From Paenibacillus bovis (GTDB lineage Bacteria; Bacillota; Bacilli; Paenibacillales; Paenibacillaceae), in the NCBI RefSeq assembly GCF_001421015.2, contig NZ_CP013023.1, forward strand, positions 124,001 through 188,000: DNA of 64,000 nucleotides, in the 5' to 3' direction. The first letter of the stretch is position 1, and each line of letters starts with the position of its first letter. Made by a program: the position numbers and the translations under genes. Shown here piece after piece: positions 18,614-28,961 of the stretch. The notes below the pieces were generated by a model. The model searched no databases and was not told the DNA's origin. It was given only the letters and a program-made list of their open reading frames with translations.

Positions 18614-20346
18614 GCGATCTCCTCCTCGGACAGCTGCGAAGATACGATCTGGCGATACACTTCGCTGCTATCCATTAATTCGTGGTGTGTACCGATACCG
18701 GCAATCCGGCCTTCATCCAGCACAATAATCTGATCGGCATCTATTACCGTACTGACCCGCTGGGCAACCATCAGCACAGTCGCCTCGGTCGTCTCTTCCC
18801 GCAGGGCGGCACGCAGCCGGGCATCGGTCTTGAAGTCCAGTGCCGAGAAGCTATCATCAAAAATATACAGCTCCGGCCGGCGTACCAGCGCCCGCGCAAT
18901 CGATAGACGCTGCTTTTGCCCGCCGGACACATTGGAACCGCCCTGGGCAATCTCCGAATTATATCCTTCCGGCATCTCCGAAATAAAGTCCTCCGCTTGA
19001 GCGATACGTGCAGCATGAGCAATTTCTTCCTCGGTCGCCGATTCATGGCCATAGCGGATATTTTCAGCGATCGTACCTGTAAACAGCAAAGCCTTTTGCG
19101 GTACATAACCGATCCGTTCCCGCAAGGCAGACTGCTCCAGCTCGCGGATATCAGTTCCATGTACTTCAATCCGGCCGCTGCTCACATCATAGAAACGCGG
19201 AATCAGATTCACCAGCGTAGATTTGCCCGATCCGGTTCCTCCAATAATGGCAGTTACTTCGCCCCGTCTGGCTTCGAATGAAATATGCTCCAGCGCCGGC
19301 TGTTCAGCGCCAGGATAATGAAACGTAACATCGTCAAATTTGAGCGTAACCGGCTGCCGGGAATCTTGCTGCAGCGGCTTCGGCTGAGCCGGATTGACGA
19401 TATCCGGCTGCATATCCAGCACTTCATTGATCCGTGTTGCCGAAGCGGAAGCTCTCGGTACCATGACAAAAATAACCGACAGCATTAAAAAGGAAAACAG
19501 AATCTGGGTCGCATACTGGACAAAGGCCATCAGATCGCCGACCTGCATCCGCCCATAACTGATTTCTACGCTGCCAAAGCCGATAATCGCGATAATCGAG
19601 AAATTCAGCACGATCATCATCACCGGCATCATCAGAGCCATCAGCTTGTTGACCTTAATCGCCGTATCCGCCAGACCGCGGCTGGCACCGTCAAACCGCT
19701 TGTTTTCATAACGATCCCGGTTAAAGGCGCGAATAACCCGGATACCGGTCAGATTCTCGCGAATCACCATATTCAGTGTATCCAGACGGGTCTGCATCTG
19801 CTTGAACAGCGGCATCCCTTTGCGGCCGATCAGAAAAATGGCCAGTCCCAGCACCGGAATGACTACCACGAAAATAAGTGATAGCTGCCCCTGCTTGGAA
19901 ATAGCCATAATCAGGCCGCCCAGCATCATCAGCGGAGCCATCAGCATCATGCGCAGCATCATGGTCAGCACCTGCTGCAGCTGGGTAATATCATTGGTCG
20001 TACGCGTAATCAGTGAAGCCGTACCGATCCGGTCAAATTCCTGCAGCGAAAAATTCTCAACGTGTGCAAACACACGGCTGCGCAGATCGCGTCCGAATCC
20101 GATCGCAACTTTGGCCGAAAAGTAACTTGCCGCAATAGAACATAGCATCCCTACCGCAGCAAATAAAAGCATATACGAGCCGATCCGCCAAATATACGGT
20201 ATGTTACCGGCAGCAATCCCGGTATCCACAATATCCGCCATCAGCGTCGGCAGGAACAATTCCGACATCGTTTGCAGAAAAGTAAGTACCAGAATGAGCC
20301 CTATTAATGGATAATAAGGCTGCATCTGGCGAAACAGTTTAATCAC
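18610..20346 (-). CDS. ABC exporter half-transporter, YfiB-like
   Basis: This partner of the downstream gene has about 578 residues with six membrane segments and an ATPase domain: Walker A GGTGSGKST, signature NVSGGQKQRL, Walker B LYIFDDSFSALD. The Walker B glutamate is replaced by Asp-Ser (DDS instead of DEA), the usual sign of a degenerate ATP site in heterodimeric exporters. AAGGGAG sits nine bases before GTG 20346; an ATG at 20355 touches the binding site and is less likely. The gene overlaps the end of the MarR gene. Confidence 0.93.
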   Translation of the reverse strand: MIKLFRQMQPYYPLIGLILVLTFLQTMSELFLPTLMADIVDTGIAAGNIPYIWRIGSYMLLFAAVGMLCSIAASYFSAKVAIGFGRDLRSRVFAHVENFSLQEFDRIGTASLITRTTNDITQLQQVLTMMLRMMLMAPLMMLGGLIMAISKQGQLSLIFVVVIPVLGLAIFLIGRKGMPLFKQMQTRLDTLNMVIRENLTGIRVIRAFNRDRYENKRFDGASRGLADTAIKVNKLMALMMPVMMIVLNFSIIAIIGFGSVEISYGRMQVGDLMAFVQYATQILFSFLMLSVIFVMVPRASASATRINEVLDMQPDIVNPAQPKPLQQDSRQPVTLKFDDVTFHYPGAEQPALEHISFEARRGEVTAIIGGTGSGKSTLVNLIPRFYDVSSGRIEVHGTDIRELEQSALRERIGYVPQKALLFTGTIAENIRYGHESATEEEIAHAARIAQAEDFISEMPEGYNSEIAQGGSNVSGGQKQRLSIARALVRRPELYIFDDSFSALDFKTDARLRAALREETTEATVLMVAQRVSTVIDADQIIVLDEGRIAGIGTHHELMDSSEVYRQIVSSQLSEEEIA

Positions 20347-20845
20347 CGAAGCCATCTCCCTTATGGGCAGGCTCTACCGGCTCAAATACTCGTTCCTGAA
20401 AATATTCAAATACGCGTCCCAGCAACTCGGCCAGCTTGCGGCTGTCCTCTTCGCCAAGATAATCCACCAGACCTTCAAACGAGGTTTTGAATACAGCCAG
20501 CGATTGATCCATAATCGACTCGCCTTTATCTGTCAGGGTTACACGAACAGCACGGCGATCCGTCTGATCCATATTACGCTCGACGAGGCCGTCGTTTTCC
20601 ATTCCTTTGATCAACTGGGTGACCGTTGGGGACGTTACACGCAGCATACGGCTCAATTCCGATACCTGAATCCCGCAGCTTTTGCAGTCATCCTGGTTAC
20701 CGATACAGATCAGGGCCATAATTTCACTCGGCTTATATCCAGCGACCGGCTTTTGACGCCAATCCGCTCTGCGGAACAGGCGGAAGGCACGCAGCAATTC
20801 CTCACCCATTGGTGATATTCCTTCAAACTTCAGTTCTTCATCCAC
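20339..20845 (-). CDS. MarR family transcriptional repressor
   Basis: The 168-residue winged-helix regulator has the DNA-recognition region SELSRMLRVTSPTVTQLIKGME and the wing NDGLVERNMDQTDRRAVRVTLTDKG. It begins with GTG after GGGGTGA. Being first in the operon with the two ABC half-transporters, and with a palindrome on its own promoter, it most likely represses the operon until a drug or lipid-like ligand binds. Confidence 0.93.
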   Translation of the reverse strand: MDEELKFEGISPMGEELLRAFRLFRRADWRQKPVAGYKPSEIMALICIGNQDDCKSCGIQVSELSRMLRVTSPTVTQLIKGMENDGLVERNMDQTDRRAVRVTLTDKGESIMDQSLAVFKTSFEGLVDYLGEEDSRKLAELLGRVFEYFQERVFEPVEPAHKGDGFGD

Positions 20846-20892
20846 AGTTATTCACCCCGAGATCTATATACTATTATTTAGTTAAGCTATTT

Positions 20893-20935
20893 ATTAGGTT
20901 ACCTAATTTTATATCTCTCATTAAATCCTTGTCAA
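20893..20935 (-). promoter_or_regulatory. Promoter and palindromic operator of the marR-ABC operon
   Basis: On the minus strand TTGACA (20930-20935), a 16-base spacer and TATAAA (20908-20913) form a near-consensus promoter. Directly after the -10 lies a perfect 15-base palindrome, ATTAGGT-T-ACCTAAT (20893-20907), over the likely transcription start. This is the position expected for autorepression by MarR. Confidence 0.8.
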
Positions 20936-21185
20936 TCATTAGTTATATCATACCATTACTTCACCACATTTTAAGCTTATTCTTACAAATTAAGAATATT
21001 TGCTACCAAAATATTTACAGTAAAATCATATTATTACCATATAATGGGTGACAATGTTGCTAAATCGAATTATTCTTATTTTTTTGCCAGATAAATGTTA
21101 AAAATACCGGATATTTTACGATAAACAGTAATAGAGCATTTGCAGATTTATGCAACTCTTATGATACGAAGGAGGTTAATTGAAT

Positions 21186-23759
21186 ATGAGAAGGAGCAGG
21201 CTGCGTTCGCATCATCACGTATCCCTCAAACCGCGCGTCTGCGGCTGGCTGGCTGTCTTGCTGCTGCTGCCCTCTCTTCCTATCAATGTTCACGCCGATG
21301 CACTGGGCCGGCATGAACAAGTGGGCAGAGACACTTACCTGGGCGGTTCGTATATCGAGCTGGGCATCTCGGGAAGCGGTACGCTGGGTACATCCAGCGA
21401 TAGTCCCGCCGGATTCCATCCCGGTCAGCTTCGCAAGACGATTGGACTGAATACCGACAGCGACGGTTATGATACAGGCAAGGATATGACCAGCGGCGAT
21501 TACGTGCTGCCAGGCAGTCCATCCGAAGGCTTCACGGTCGGTTACCGTTCGGGACCCAAGGCCAGTCCAAAAACATTTACTACCGAGGAACAAAACGGCA
21601 GTATCGAAGTACCCGGCACCACGGAAGATATTTCTACCGAAGAGCAGCTCGCCGCCAAAACATCCGGTACTACACTGGATAAAGCGATCGGAGTAGAACA
21701 GACGATTTCGTTCAAACCAGGAGACCCCTTTTATAAAACTACTATTCATCTCACAAATACCAGCGTAACCGCCTCCGTCTACGATGTTCACTATATGCGC
21801 TTCCTCGACCCTGATATGGATGCTGATCTGAATGGCGATAACAGCACCATCAACTGGGTACCTTCCAATCCACCACAAGATCCCGATGCGATTGTCGCTG
21901 CGATCGGCAACAAAAGCGACAATGTATTTATGTATGTAGCCAGCGACCCGCGCGCCCAGGCTTCTGTCGGCTTTAGCCGCAACCCTTACAGCGAACCGGC
22001 CTTTCGTTCAGACGGCGGCACGCATATTGCTGCTGCAGCTTCCGATGACTGGGTTACACTGGCATTTGATGCCGGTAATCTGAAGCCGGGCGAGACGACC
22101 GAACTGGTCTTTTACAGCAGTGTCGATCCAGATATGAATGGGGCACTCGCTGCTATCCATGCCGATTATACGACTGCGATGAATGATGCTCCTGCCGATG
22201 TAACCCTTGACGGTGACACACTGACCTGGGATGCACAGCCGGGAACAGCAGTCGGCCAATTCTCTTCTGTTACAGACGATACGTATGCATCCATGATCTA
22301 TACACTCGTCAATGGCGAGAATGACACGGATAATCGCTACTTTGCTATTCGCAACAATCGTCTGGAGACCAATGCACCGCTGACACCTGGGGTAAACAGC
22401 TATTCGATCCGTGTACGCGCTACCGGACCAAAAGGCGGCATGCTGGAGAAAGCATTTACGATTCGTGCCCAGGCTCCTGACCGCAAAACCGAGCTGACTT
22501 CCCTGTCGCTGGAGAATGGTTCACTCACTCCTTCTTTCCAGCGGGATGTAACTTCCTATGAAGCCAACATGAATGCCGGTGCAGATCGCGTGACTGTTTT
22601 CGCCAGTGTATATGATCCGGATACAGCCTTGTCGGTTAACGGCGTCTCTGTTACCGAGCAGGTATATGGCACCCAGCTGCTGAAATATTCCGAGCCGCTG
22701 AGCAGTGACCTGACCCGCCTGGAATTCCGGGTAACGGCTCCGAATGGCAAGTACAAAACGTATACGCTGCAGGTTAATGCCGCAGCCGAGACACCGGTAG
22801 TGAAGCCGGAAGAAAATCCTGCTACAGAAGCACCATCCGAGCCAGCTGCTGCACCTGCACCTGTATCTTCCGAGCCGGAATCCGTATTCCCGGCACCGGT
22901 GAACAATACGCCAATCGTACCGCAGCCTGGACTGCCAGCACCTGCGCCTACACCAACGTCCGACACCTATATCGCTCCAGGACCACCGGTTACGATTACT
23001 TTTCCATTCGTTCCTGTGGTACCGGTAGATCCGGGTACTCCGGCTCCTGTATTCGCTGGCGGCGGTAGCGGCGGTGGAGCTTCCCGTCTGGATGACGTGA
23101 TTCCATCTGCTTCATATTCTGCCGAGACAGCGCCTGCTGCAGACACCAAGCGCAGCAACACCAAGTTCGAAAATGCTGTCAAAAAATCCGCAGCTTCCAG
23201 TGGTTATATCCAAGGTTACCAGGATGGAACATTCCGTCCGGATCAGCAAGTAACCCGTGCCGAATTGTCCGTTATGCTGGAACGTCTGCTGAATGGCAGC
23301 GAATCCGAGGGTACGGCAAGCACTTCGTTCAAAGATGTACCATCCACGTACTGGGCTTCCGGTGGTATTCAGCTGATTCAGTCCTACGGCTGGATGAAAG
23401 GCTACCCGGACGGCAGCTTCCAACCGGGCAAAGCAATGACCCGTGCAGAGCTGGCTTCCCTGATTGCCCGCTGGAAAGAGCTGGACACGACAGTGGACAG
23501 CAGTTCTTCCGTACAGGCATCCGATCTGAATGACTCCTGGGCGGCCGCCTATATTCAGCAGGTACTGAATGCCGGCTGGATGCAGGGCTACCCGGATGGC
23601 AAGTTCTATCCGGACAAACCGGTTACCCGTGCCGAAGTCGTTACTGTACTGAATCATCTGCAGGATATGACTGCAGATCATACAACTACAGCCGCTTCAT
23701 GGAAAGATGTATCTGCCAAGCACTGGGCTTACGATGCGATCAACAAAGCTTCTCATTAA
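21186..23759 (+). CDS. Secreted S-layer-homology surface protein
   Basis: The 857-residue protein has a signal peptide (hydrophobic stretch LAVLLLLPSL, cleavage near VHADA), a large beta-rich N-terminal region of unknown type (residues 40-430), a cadherin-like beta-sandwich repeat (TELTSLSLENGSLTPSF), a proline/alanine-rich linker (about 535-640) and SLH domains at the C-terminus: GYIQGYQDGTFRPDQQVTRA, GWMKGYPDGSFQPGKAMTRA and GWMQGYPDGKFYPDKPVTRA, with a shortened final WKDVSAKHWAYDAI. SLH domains attach proteins to pyruvylated cell-wall polymer. AAGGAGG favours ATG 21186 over TTG 21180. It is monocistronic, with a terminator after it. Confidence 0.92.
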   Translation: MRRSRLRSHHHVSLKPRVCGWLAVLLLLPSLPINVHADALGRHEQVGRDTYLGGSYIELGISGSGTLGTSSDSPAGFHPGQLRKTIGLNTDSDGYDTGKDMTSGDYVLPGSPSEGFTVGYRSGPKASPKTFTTEEQNGSIEVPGTTEDISTEEQLAAKTSGTTLDKAIGVEQTISFKPGDPFYKTTIHLTNTSVTASVYDVHYMRFLDPDMDADLNGDNSTINWVPSNPPQDPDAIVAAIGNKSDNVFMYVASDPRAQASVGFSRNPYSEPAFRSDGGTHIAAAASDDWVTLAFDAGNLKPGETTELVFYSSVDPDMNGALAAIHADYTTAMNDAPADVTLDGDTLTWDAQPGTAVGQFSSVTDDTYASMIYTLVNGENDTDNRYFAIRNNRLETNAPLTPGVNSYSIRVRATGPKGGMLEKAFTIRAQAPDRKTELTSLSLENGSLTPSFQRDVTSYEANMNAGADRVTVFASVYDPDTALSVNGVSVTEQVYGTQLLKYSEPLSSDLTRLEFRVTAPNGKYKTYTLQVNAAAETPVVKPEENPATEAPSEPAAAPAPVSSEPESVFPAPVNNTPIVPQPGLPAPAPTPTSDTYIAPGPPVTITFPFVPVVPVDPGTPAPVFAGGGSGGGASRLDDVIPSASYSAETAPAADTKRSNTKFENAVKKSAASSGYIQGYQDGTFRPDQQVTRAELSVMLERLLNGSESEGTASTSFKDVPSTYWASGGIQLIQSYGWMKGYPDGSFQPGKAMTRAELASLIARWKELDTTVDSSSSVQASDLNDSWAAAYIQQVLNAGWMQGYPDGKFYPDKPVTRAEVVTVLNHLQDMTADHTTTAASWKDVSAKHWAYDAINKASH

Positions 23760-23792
23760 TACTTTTCTTTAATATATTTGAATGAACTATCT

Positions 23793-23844
23793 AAAAAACC
23801 TCCTATACTGGATATGAACGCATATCGGTACAGGAGGTTTTTTT
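23793..23844 (+). terminator. Bidirectional intrinsic terminator
   Basis: AAAAAACCTCCT pairs with AGGAGGTTTTTT, with an inner GATATG/CATATC stem. It separates the SLH gene from the convergent helicase gene. Confidence 0.88.
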
Positions 23845-23888
23845 GACGTTTAAAATAAAAAAACTTTTGTTATTTCACTTTACTATAC

Positions 23889-26177
23889 CTACTCCGGACG
23901 CCATTCCGGTGGCAGCAGTTGTACATACGGGCGCTGGAGGAATCGATCATCGACCAGCATCAGCAATCCACGATCCTGTTCGGTCCGAATCAGCCGGCCG
24001 CCTGCCTGTAGTACTTTGTTCATTCCCGGATACACATAGGCATAATTGTAGCCGCTGTGCCCACCTTTGCTGAAGTGCTCGCGGATCATCTCGCGTTCCG
24101 GTCCGAGCTGCGGCAGACCGACGCCAACGATAATGACGCCGGTCAAGCGGTCACCTGCCAGATCGACCCCTTCACTGAAAATACCGCCCATTACAGCAAA
24201 TCCGGTCAGGGTGCGTGGATTATCACTCTGAAAAGCGTTCAAAAACCGGTCGCGCTCTTCCTCTGCCATATTGGACTGCTGAACCAGTATATCCGTATCG
24301 GCATCCAGCGTCTCAAAGACAGTCACCACATCCTGCATATACTGATATGACGGGAAAAAGGCCAGGTAATTCCCCGGACGCTTGTTCACCAGATCAGCCA
24401 GCAGACGGGCCAGCTCATCGCGAGTCTTTTCCCGGTCACGGTAGCGTGTGGATAGCGGGACAATCTGCACTTCCAGCTGCTCTCTGGAAAAAGGAGACGG
24501 AATCGAGATATTGTAATCCTCTTCATCCGCACCCAGCATATCCCGGTAATATCCGATCGGAGACAGGGTAGCAGAGAAATGGATCACCGAGCGATAGCCT
24601 TTGGCCGTCTGATGCAACTGCAGCGACGGATCGATACAGAACATGCGCAGCAGCACATTGCTGCCGTCCATCTCGGCATACGTAATATGACTCTCCATAT
24701 CGTAGATCCGGCCAATGCGCAGAAAAGCCTGCACGGCGAAATATGTCTCCAGCAGCTGATCTGTATCTCCGCCGCCATTCCCCTGTTCCAGCAGCGTAAC
24801 TTCGGCGCGGATCGTAAACTCCTCTAACAGCTTGAAAATCTCCTCCGGTGCCTCTCGGCTCTGGATAAAGTTCTTCTCTCCCATCTGCTTGCGCAGGCGG
24901 ATAAAGTACGCATTGACCGCACTGGCGATTTTGGACAGCGATTCCGAGGAATGCTGGTAATCCCTTTTCAGATCGAGAAAGTCCGACTTGTTCAGTGCTG
25001 CCGAGAACATGCTGCGTCCACGATCCACCAGATTATGTGCCTCATCCACGAGCAGCACCGTGCTTTTGCGCTGATCGTCCGTAACGCGCTTGAGCGATAC
25101 TCTCGGATCAAATACGTAGTTGTAGTCACAGATGACCGCATCCGAAGCATAGGATGCGTCCAGCGACAGTTCAAACGGACAAACGGTATGCTTGCGTGCA
25201 TACTGTTCGATAATTTCCCGTGTCATCATCGTCTCGTGGGTCAGCATATCCAGAATGGCTCCGTTGATCCGGTCATAATAACCGTCGGTATACGCGCAGT
25301 TCTCCCGTCCCTTGATTCCGTCTGCGGTACAGAAGCAGACTTTGTCTTTGGCGGTGATCGTCACTCCATGCAGATGCAGTCCGTTCGTCTGCATCCTCAG
25401 CAGCGCATCTTCCGCATTGGCACGGGTAACCGTCTTGGCGGTAATATACATGAGGCGCTCGGCACGTTCACTGCCGATGCTTTTGATCGCCGGGAACAAT
25501 GTGGAGATCGTCTTGCCTGTTCCTGTAGGCGCTTCGGCGAATAGATTTACCTGCTCGCCGATTGTCTTGTAGACTGCTCCGGCAAACTGCCGCTGCCCGG
25601 AACGATAGCCGGAAAAAGGAAAAGCCAGCTCTTCAATACTTGCATTGCGTCTGCGACGGTGCTCGGCCAGCATCTCGGCGTATGGTGCATACTGTGCGAT
25701 CGTATCCATGGTAAAGTCGACCAGCTGCTGGCGTGTGCGAATACGCTCCAGGCGGGTTTCTTTGCCGCTGCTTTTGTGCACATAGGTGAGCTGGATGCGT
25801 ACCTGCTCCAGTTCCCGGTCATGAGCCAGCATATAGCCGTACATCTGCGCCTGTGCCCAGTGCACCTCCCGGCCGTCGCCGATATCCTCGGCCGAGATCG
25901 AGGTAGACTTGATCTCATCGACGGTCAGCAGCCCATTTTCATCTACCCATAATCCGTCACAGCGTCCCTCGATCCGGAACAGCAGATCATGATAGGGAAT
26001 CTCTGTTTTGAGATGCACTTCCTTTTCCCCGTGCTCTGCGTAGCCCTGCTGGATCTGCTTGTGAATCCGTGTACCTTCCTGCATCGACTGGGCGACCCGA
26101 AAGCCGGACTCGATACTGCCTGTACGATATACGTACTCGACCAGCGGACGAACAGGAATGTCGATGATTGTTGTCAT
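23889..26177 (-). CDS. DinG/XPD-type DNA helicase with N-terminal PD-(D/E)XK nuclease-like domain
   Basis: The 762-residue protein starts with a RecB/Cas4-like region where GRCDGLWVDENGLLTVDEIK gives the D...D-E-x-K nuclease signature (about residues 70-90). A superfamily-2 helicase follows: Walker A APTGTGKT, DEAH box LLVDEAHNLVD, a cysteine-rich insert (CFC, NCAYTDG, CPFELSLD) resembling the XPD [4Fe-4S] domain, and motif VI with GGRLIRTEQDRG. It probably unwinds damaged or branched DNA. ATG 26177 has AAAGGAAG upstream. The gene is alone on its strand. Confidence 0.9.
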   Translation of the reverse strand: MTTIIDIPVRPLVEYVYRTGSIESGFRVAQSMQEGTRIHKQIQQGYAEHGEKEVHLKTEIPYHDLLFRIEGRCDGLWVDENGLLTVDEIKSTSISAEDIGDGREVHWAQAQMYGYMLAHDRELEQVRIQLTYVHKSSGKETRLERIRTRQQLVDFTMDTIAQYAPYAEMLAEHRRRRNASIEELAFPFSGYRSGQRQFAGAVYKTIGEQVNLFAEAPTGTGKTISTLFPAIKSIGSERAERLMYITAKTVTRANAEDALLRMQTNGLHLHGVTITAKDKVCFCTADGIKGRENCAYTDGYYDRINGAILDMLTHETMMTREIIEQYARKHTVCPFELSLDASYASDAVICDYNYVFDPRVSLKRVTDDQRKSTVLLVDEAHNLVDRGRSMFSAALNKSDFLDLKRDYQHSSESLSKIASAVNAYFIRLRKQMGEKNFIQSREAPEEIFKLLEEFTIRAEVTLLEQGNGGGDTDQLLETYFAVQAFLRIGRIYDMESHITYAEMDGSNVLLRMFCIDPSLQLHQTAKGYRSVIHFSATLSPIGYYRDMLGADEEDYNISIPSPFSREQLEVQIVPLSTRYRDREKTRDELARLLADLVNKRPGNYLAFFPSYQYMQDVVTVFETLDADTDILVQQSNMAEEERDRFLNAFQSDNPRTLTGFAVMGGIFSEGVDLAGDRLTGVIIVGVGLPQLGPEREMIREHFSKGGHSGYNYAYVYPGMNKVLQAGGRLIRTEQDRGLLMLVDDRFLQRPYVQLLPPEWRPE

Positions 26178-26690
26178 GTTGGTGTCTTCCTTTCGCAATG
26201 CCTGCTTAGTATCTATACCTCTATAGGTTGGTTCCGAATGTCTTGTCGTTAGTAGCAACTATGATATTGTACCCTTTATTATCTCATATAACGTCAATAC
26301 AATCTGTTCGCAGGCACTGGATACACTTGGCCATGATTCGCATATGCCAGACAAGCCAGTCTATTCGTCTATTGCCTGTCCTTTGTATATCTGCTGTTCG
26401 ACCATGCTATTGGTTTCTTATATAATAGCAAAAGATGGATAATATGGAATTGCACTTATCTGTTTCGTTGAGCCTGCGAATAACCTCTCCATCTGCTGTC
26501 GGCTGGCTGTTTATCGGAGCAGAATGTAGCAAATCATACGGAATAAAGACTGCAATCCATATACAATTGTAAGCACAACTTCAAAAATGTAAGCGTAATC
26601 TTAAATGAACAGAAAACATTTTGATATATACCATAGCAGCGGAATCCCGCTCTATCACCGGTGAATTCAGGAAAGGATGAAGACAGACGC
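26178..26690. other. Divergent intergenic region with a 20-base-period direct repeat
   Basis: This is the upstream region of both the helicase and the AraC-type regulator. TGTAAGC occurs at 26568-26574 and again at 26588-26594, 20 bases apart, with further matching bases after each copy. AraC-family monomers bind such direct repeats on one DNA face, so this may be an autoregulatory site. Nothing else was recognised here. Confidence 0.4.
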
Positions 26691-28961
26691 ATGCTGCGAC
26701 TTCGATTAAAGTTCCTGCTGCAAAATAAACAGACACGGCTCATTCTGCTGCTGACTCTTTGTCTGTCACTGCTTATTACCGCTATTGGATTGTTCTCCTA
26801 CTCCCGCTATCGGCAGGAGCTGGACAGTGAGCTGAATACGCCCAATATCGAGCTGCTGCAAATCAATCTCGATGTCACCAATCGTGCGTTCCGCGAATCG
26901 GACAACAAGGCGGTAGATGCTTCTTTTCAGCCTGATGTACTGGAGTATATCAGGCAAGGTGCCAACGCCGATCCTGCGCTTGTCTCCAGGGTACAGCAGT
27001 ATCTACATACAGTATCCGCCGGGCGCGATATTCAGTCTATCGATATTATCCGGTTCGATGATCACAGTCTAATTTCCAGTACAGCGGGCTACCATACCTG
27101 GCAAAATGCGCCTGACCGTACATGGACCGGCTGGATTGAACACATACATAACAAACCGCTGCTGATCGAGCGCAGGTGGCAGGGTACTGACCGGGAGCAG
27201 GGAGAGACCGAGCTATTGTCACTTTCCCGCCCTGTACGCACAGGCAATCAGGTAACCGGTGCTGTATTGGTCAATTTGGATTATGATCGCTTTTTCTCTA
27301 ATTTCTATATTCATCTGTCCAGCTCCCAGTATGTCTATGATCTGGATGGCAGGCTGATTTATCCCAAGCTGGATCGCTCTGTTCCTGCAGCCGGGATGCA
27401 GAAGGTGCTGGACGAGCTTGGCGTACAGCCGTATGCCTATGTACAACTGAATGGACAGAGCTATATGGCAAACCAGACCTTTTCGGATGTAACCGGTTGG
27501 CGGCTCGTCTCCCTTGTGCCGACCGAACAGCTGCTCAAAAATGTAAAGCTGGCCCGCAATATGATGCTGCTGCTTTCGCTGATCTCGATTCTGATCGGCT
27601 GCGCCGCCATCTACTCGTACAGCTATGCGGCATTTCGACCGCTGCGGCGGATCAATCGGCTGCTGCATCCCGAAGATCCGGACAGCCGGCAGTCTCTGTA
27701 TGATCTGGAGCCGGTGATTGGCAAGCTGGTTGGCGATTTCCATAGCAAGGCACTGGTCGCCGAACGCAGCCTGCCGGAGCTGCGGATCAAATATGTGCAG
27801 GATGTGCTGCACCGCAGTATCGGTCCGCAGGAAATGAACAGCAAGTGGGAGCAATATTTTCAGGATTGGCAGCCAGGGCCACTGCTTATCCTGATTATCT
27901 CTATCGACCGGTATGATACCTGGGCGGCCTCCTATTCCGAATCAGACCGGATGCTGTTAAAGTATGCGCTGCATAATATGATGGCCGAGATCCTGGAGCC
28001 GCACTGGCGAACAGCAGGCATAACCGGAGAACAGGATCGGCTGATCTGGATGGTACAACCCCGTCTGGCACAGGATCACGACGAACGCCGGATACAGCTG
28101 CACCAGGATCTACAGCGCATGATGACAATAGCCAGCGAACATTTGCGATTATCCCTGTCTGCCGGGGTAGGCAGCGAGATGATGCATATCTCCGAAGCGC
28201 CCCTGTCCTACCAGCAGGCTGATACCGCCTTATCCCGACGTCTGTACCAGGGGTACGGACAGATTCTCGAATATGATCACGCATCCAGTCCCGAATCCGC
28301 TGCATCACAGAATGATCCTCCTCTACCGGATGATCACTGGCGGCGCGAACTACTGCAATGCGTGGAGCAGGGAGACGCGGATACCGCACTTATCTGGCTG
28401 CGCCGCTGGTGTACAGCTGCCCGGGAGCAGGAATCATCTCCGTCTACGATTCGTCTGCTCATTCACCGGTCGCTGGAACAGCTGGTCGAGATGGCTGCCC
28501 AGCAGCATCTGTCTCTCCCACCGGAGATGGCCAATTATCATCAACATCTGCTGTCCACGATGAATCTGGATGATATCGAGGAGCTCATCACCCGGACACT
28601 AATCCATCTAACCGGTCAAATGGATATTCGGCGCGATTCCCGTGAGCATCTGCTGGTCGAGCGGATCAAGCAGTATATGCTGGAGCATCTAAGTGACAAT
28701 ATTGGTCTGCCGGATGTGGCAGAGTATGTACAGCTGAGTGTATCTTCTGTCAGTATGCTGTTCAAGGAACAGACCGGCAGTACTATTTATGATTATCTTA
28801 CCCGGCTGCGGCTGGACCGAGCCTGTGAGCTGCTGCGGCATAGTAATCTGAAAATAGCTGATATCGCTGCCCAGGTCGGTTACCAGAACGAAAACAGCTT
28901 TATCCGAACCTTTCGCAAACACAAATCCATCACTCCCGGCAAATACCGCGAGCAGGGTTAA
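26691..28961 (+). CDS. Membrane-bound AraC family transcriptional regulator
   Basis: The 756-residue protein has a membrane segment at about residues 15-37, an extracellular sensor region, a second membrane segment near 285-305 (MMLLLSLISILIGCAAIYSY), a middle region, and a C-terminal AraC domain with two helix-turn-helix motifs (LPDVAEYVQLSVSSVSMLFK; IADIAAQVGYQNENSFIRTF). Paenibacillus uses this architecture for sensing carbohydrates outside the cell. ATG 26691 is used; a GTG ten codons earlier is possible. The genes just downstream encode a binding protein and KdgT, the likely targets. Confidence 0.92.
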   Translation: MLRLRLKFLLQNKQTRLILLLTLCLSLLITAIGLFSYSRYRQELDSELNTPNIELLQINLDVTNRAFRESDNKAVDASFQPDVLEYIRQGANADPALVSRVQQYLHTVSAGRDIQSIDIIRFDDHSLISSTAGYHTWQNAPDRTWTGWIEHIHNKPLLIERRWQGTDREQGETELLSLSRPVRTGNQVTGAVLVNLDYDRFFSNFYIHLSSSQYVYDLDGRLIYPKLDRSVPAAGMQKVLDELGVQPYAYVQLNGQSYMANQTFSDVTGWRLVSLVPTEQLLKNVKLARNMMLLLSLISILIGCAAIYSYSYAAFRPLRRINRLLHPEDPDSRQSLYDLEPVIGKLVGDFHSKALVAERSLPELRIKYVQDVLHRSIGPQEMNSKWEQYFQDWQPGPLLILIISIDRYDTWAASYSESDRMLLKYALHNMMAEILEPHWRTAGITGEQDRLIWMVQPRLAQDHDERRIQLHQDLQRMMTIASEHLRLSLSAGVGSEMMHISEAPLSYQQADTALSRRLYQGYGQILEYDHASSPESAASQNDPPLPDDHWRRELLQCVEQGDADTALIWLRRWCTAAREQESSPSTIRLLIHRSLEQLVEMAAQQHLSLPPEMANYHQHLLSTMNLDDIEELITRTLIHLTGQMDIRRDSREHLLVERIKQYMLEHLSDNIGLPDVAEYVQLSVSSVSMLFKEQTGSTIYDYLTRLRLDRACELLRHSNLKIADIAAQVGYQNENSFIRTFRKHKSITPGKYREQG

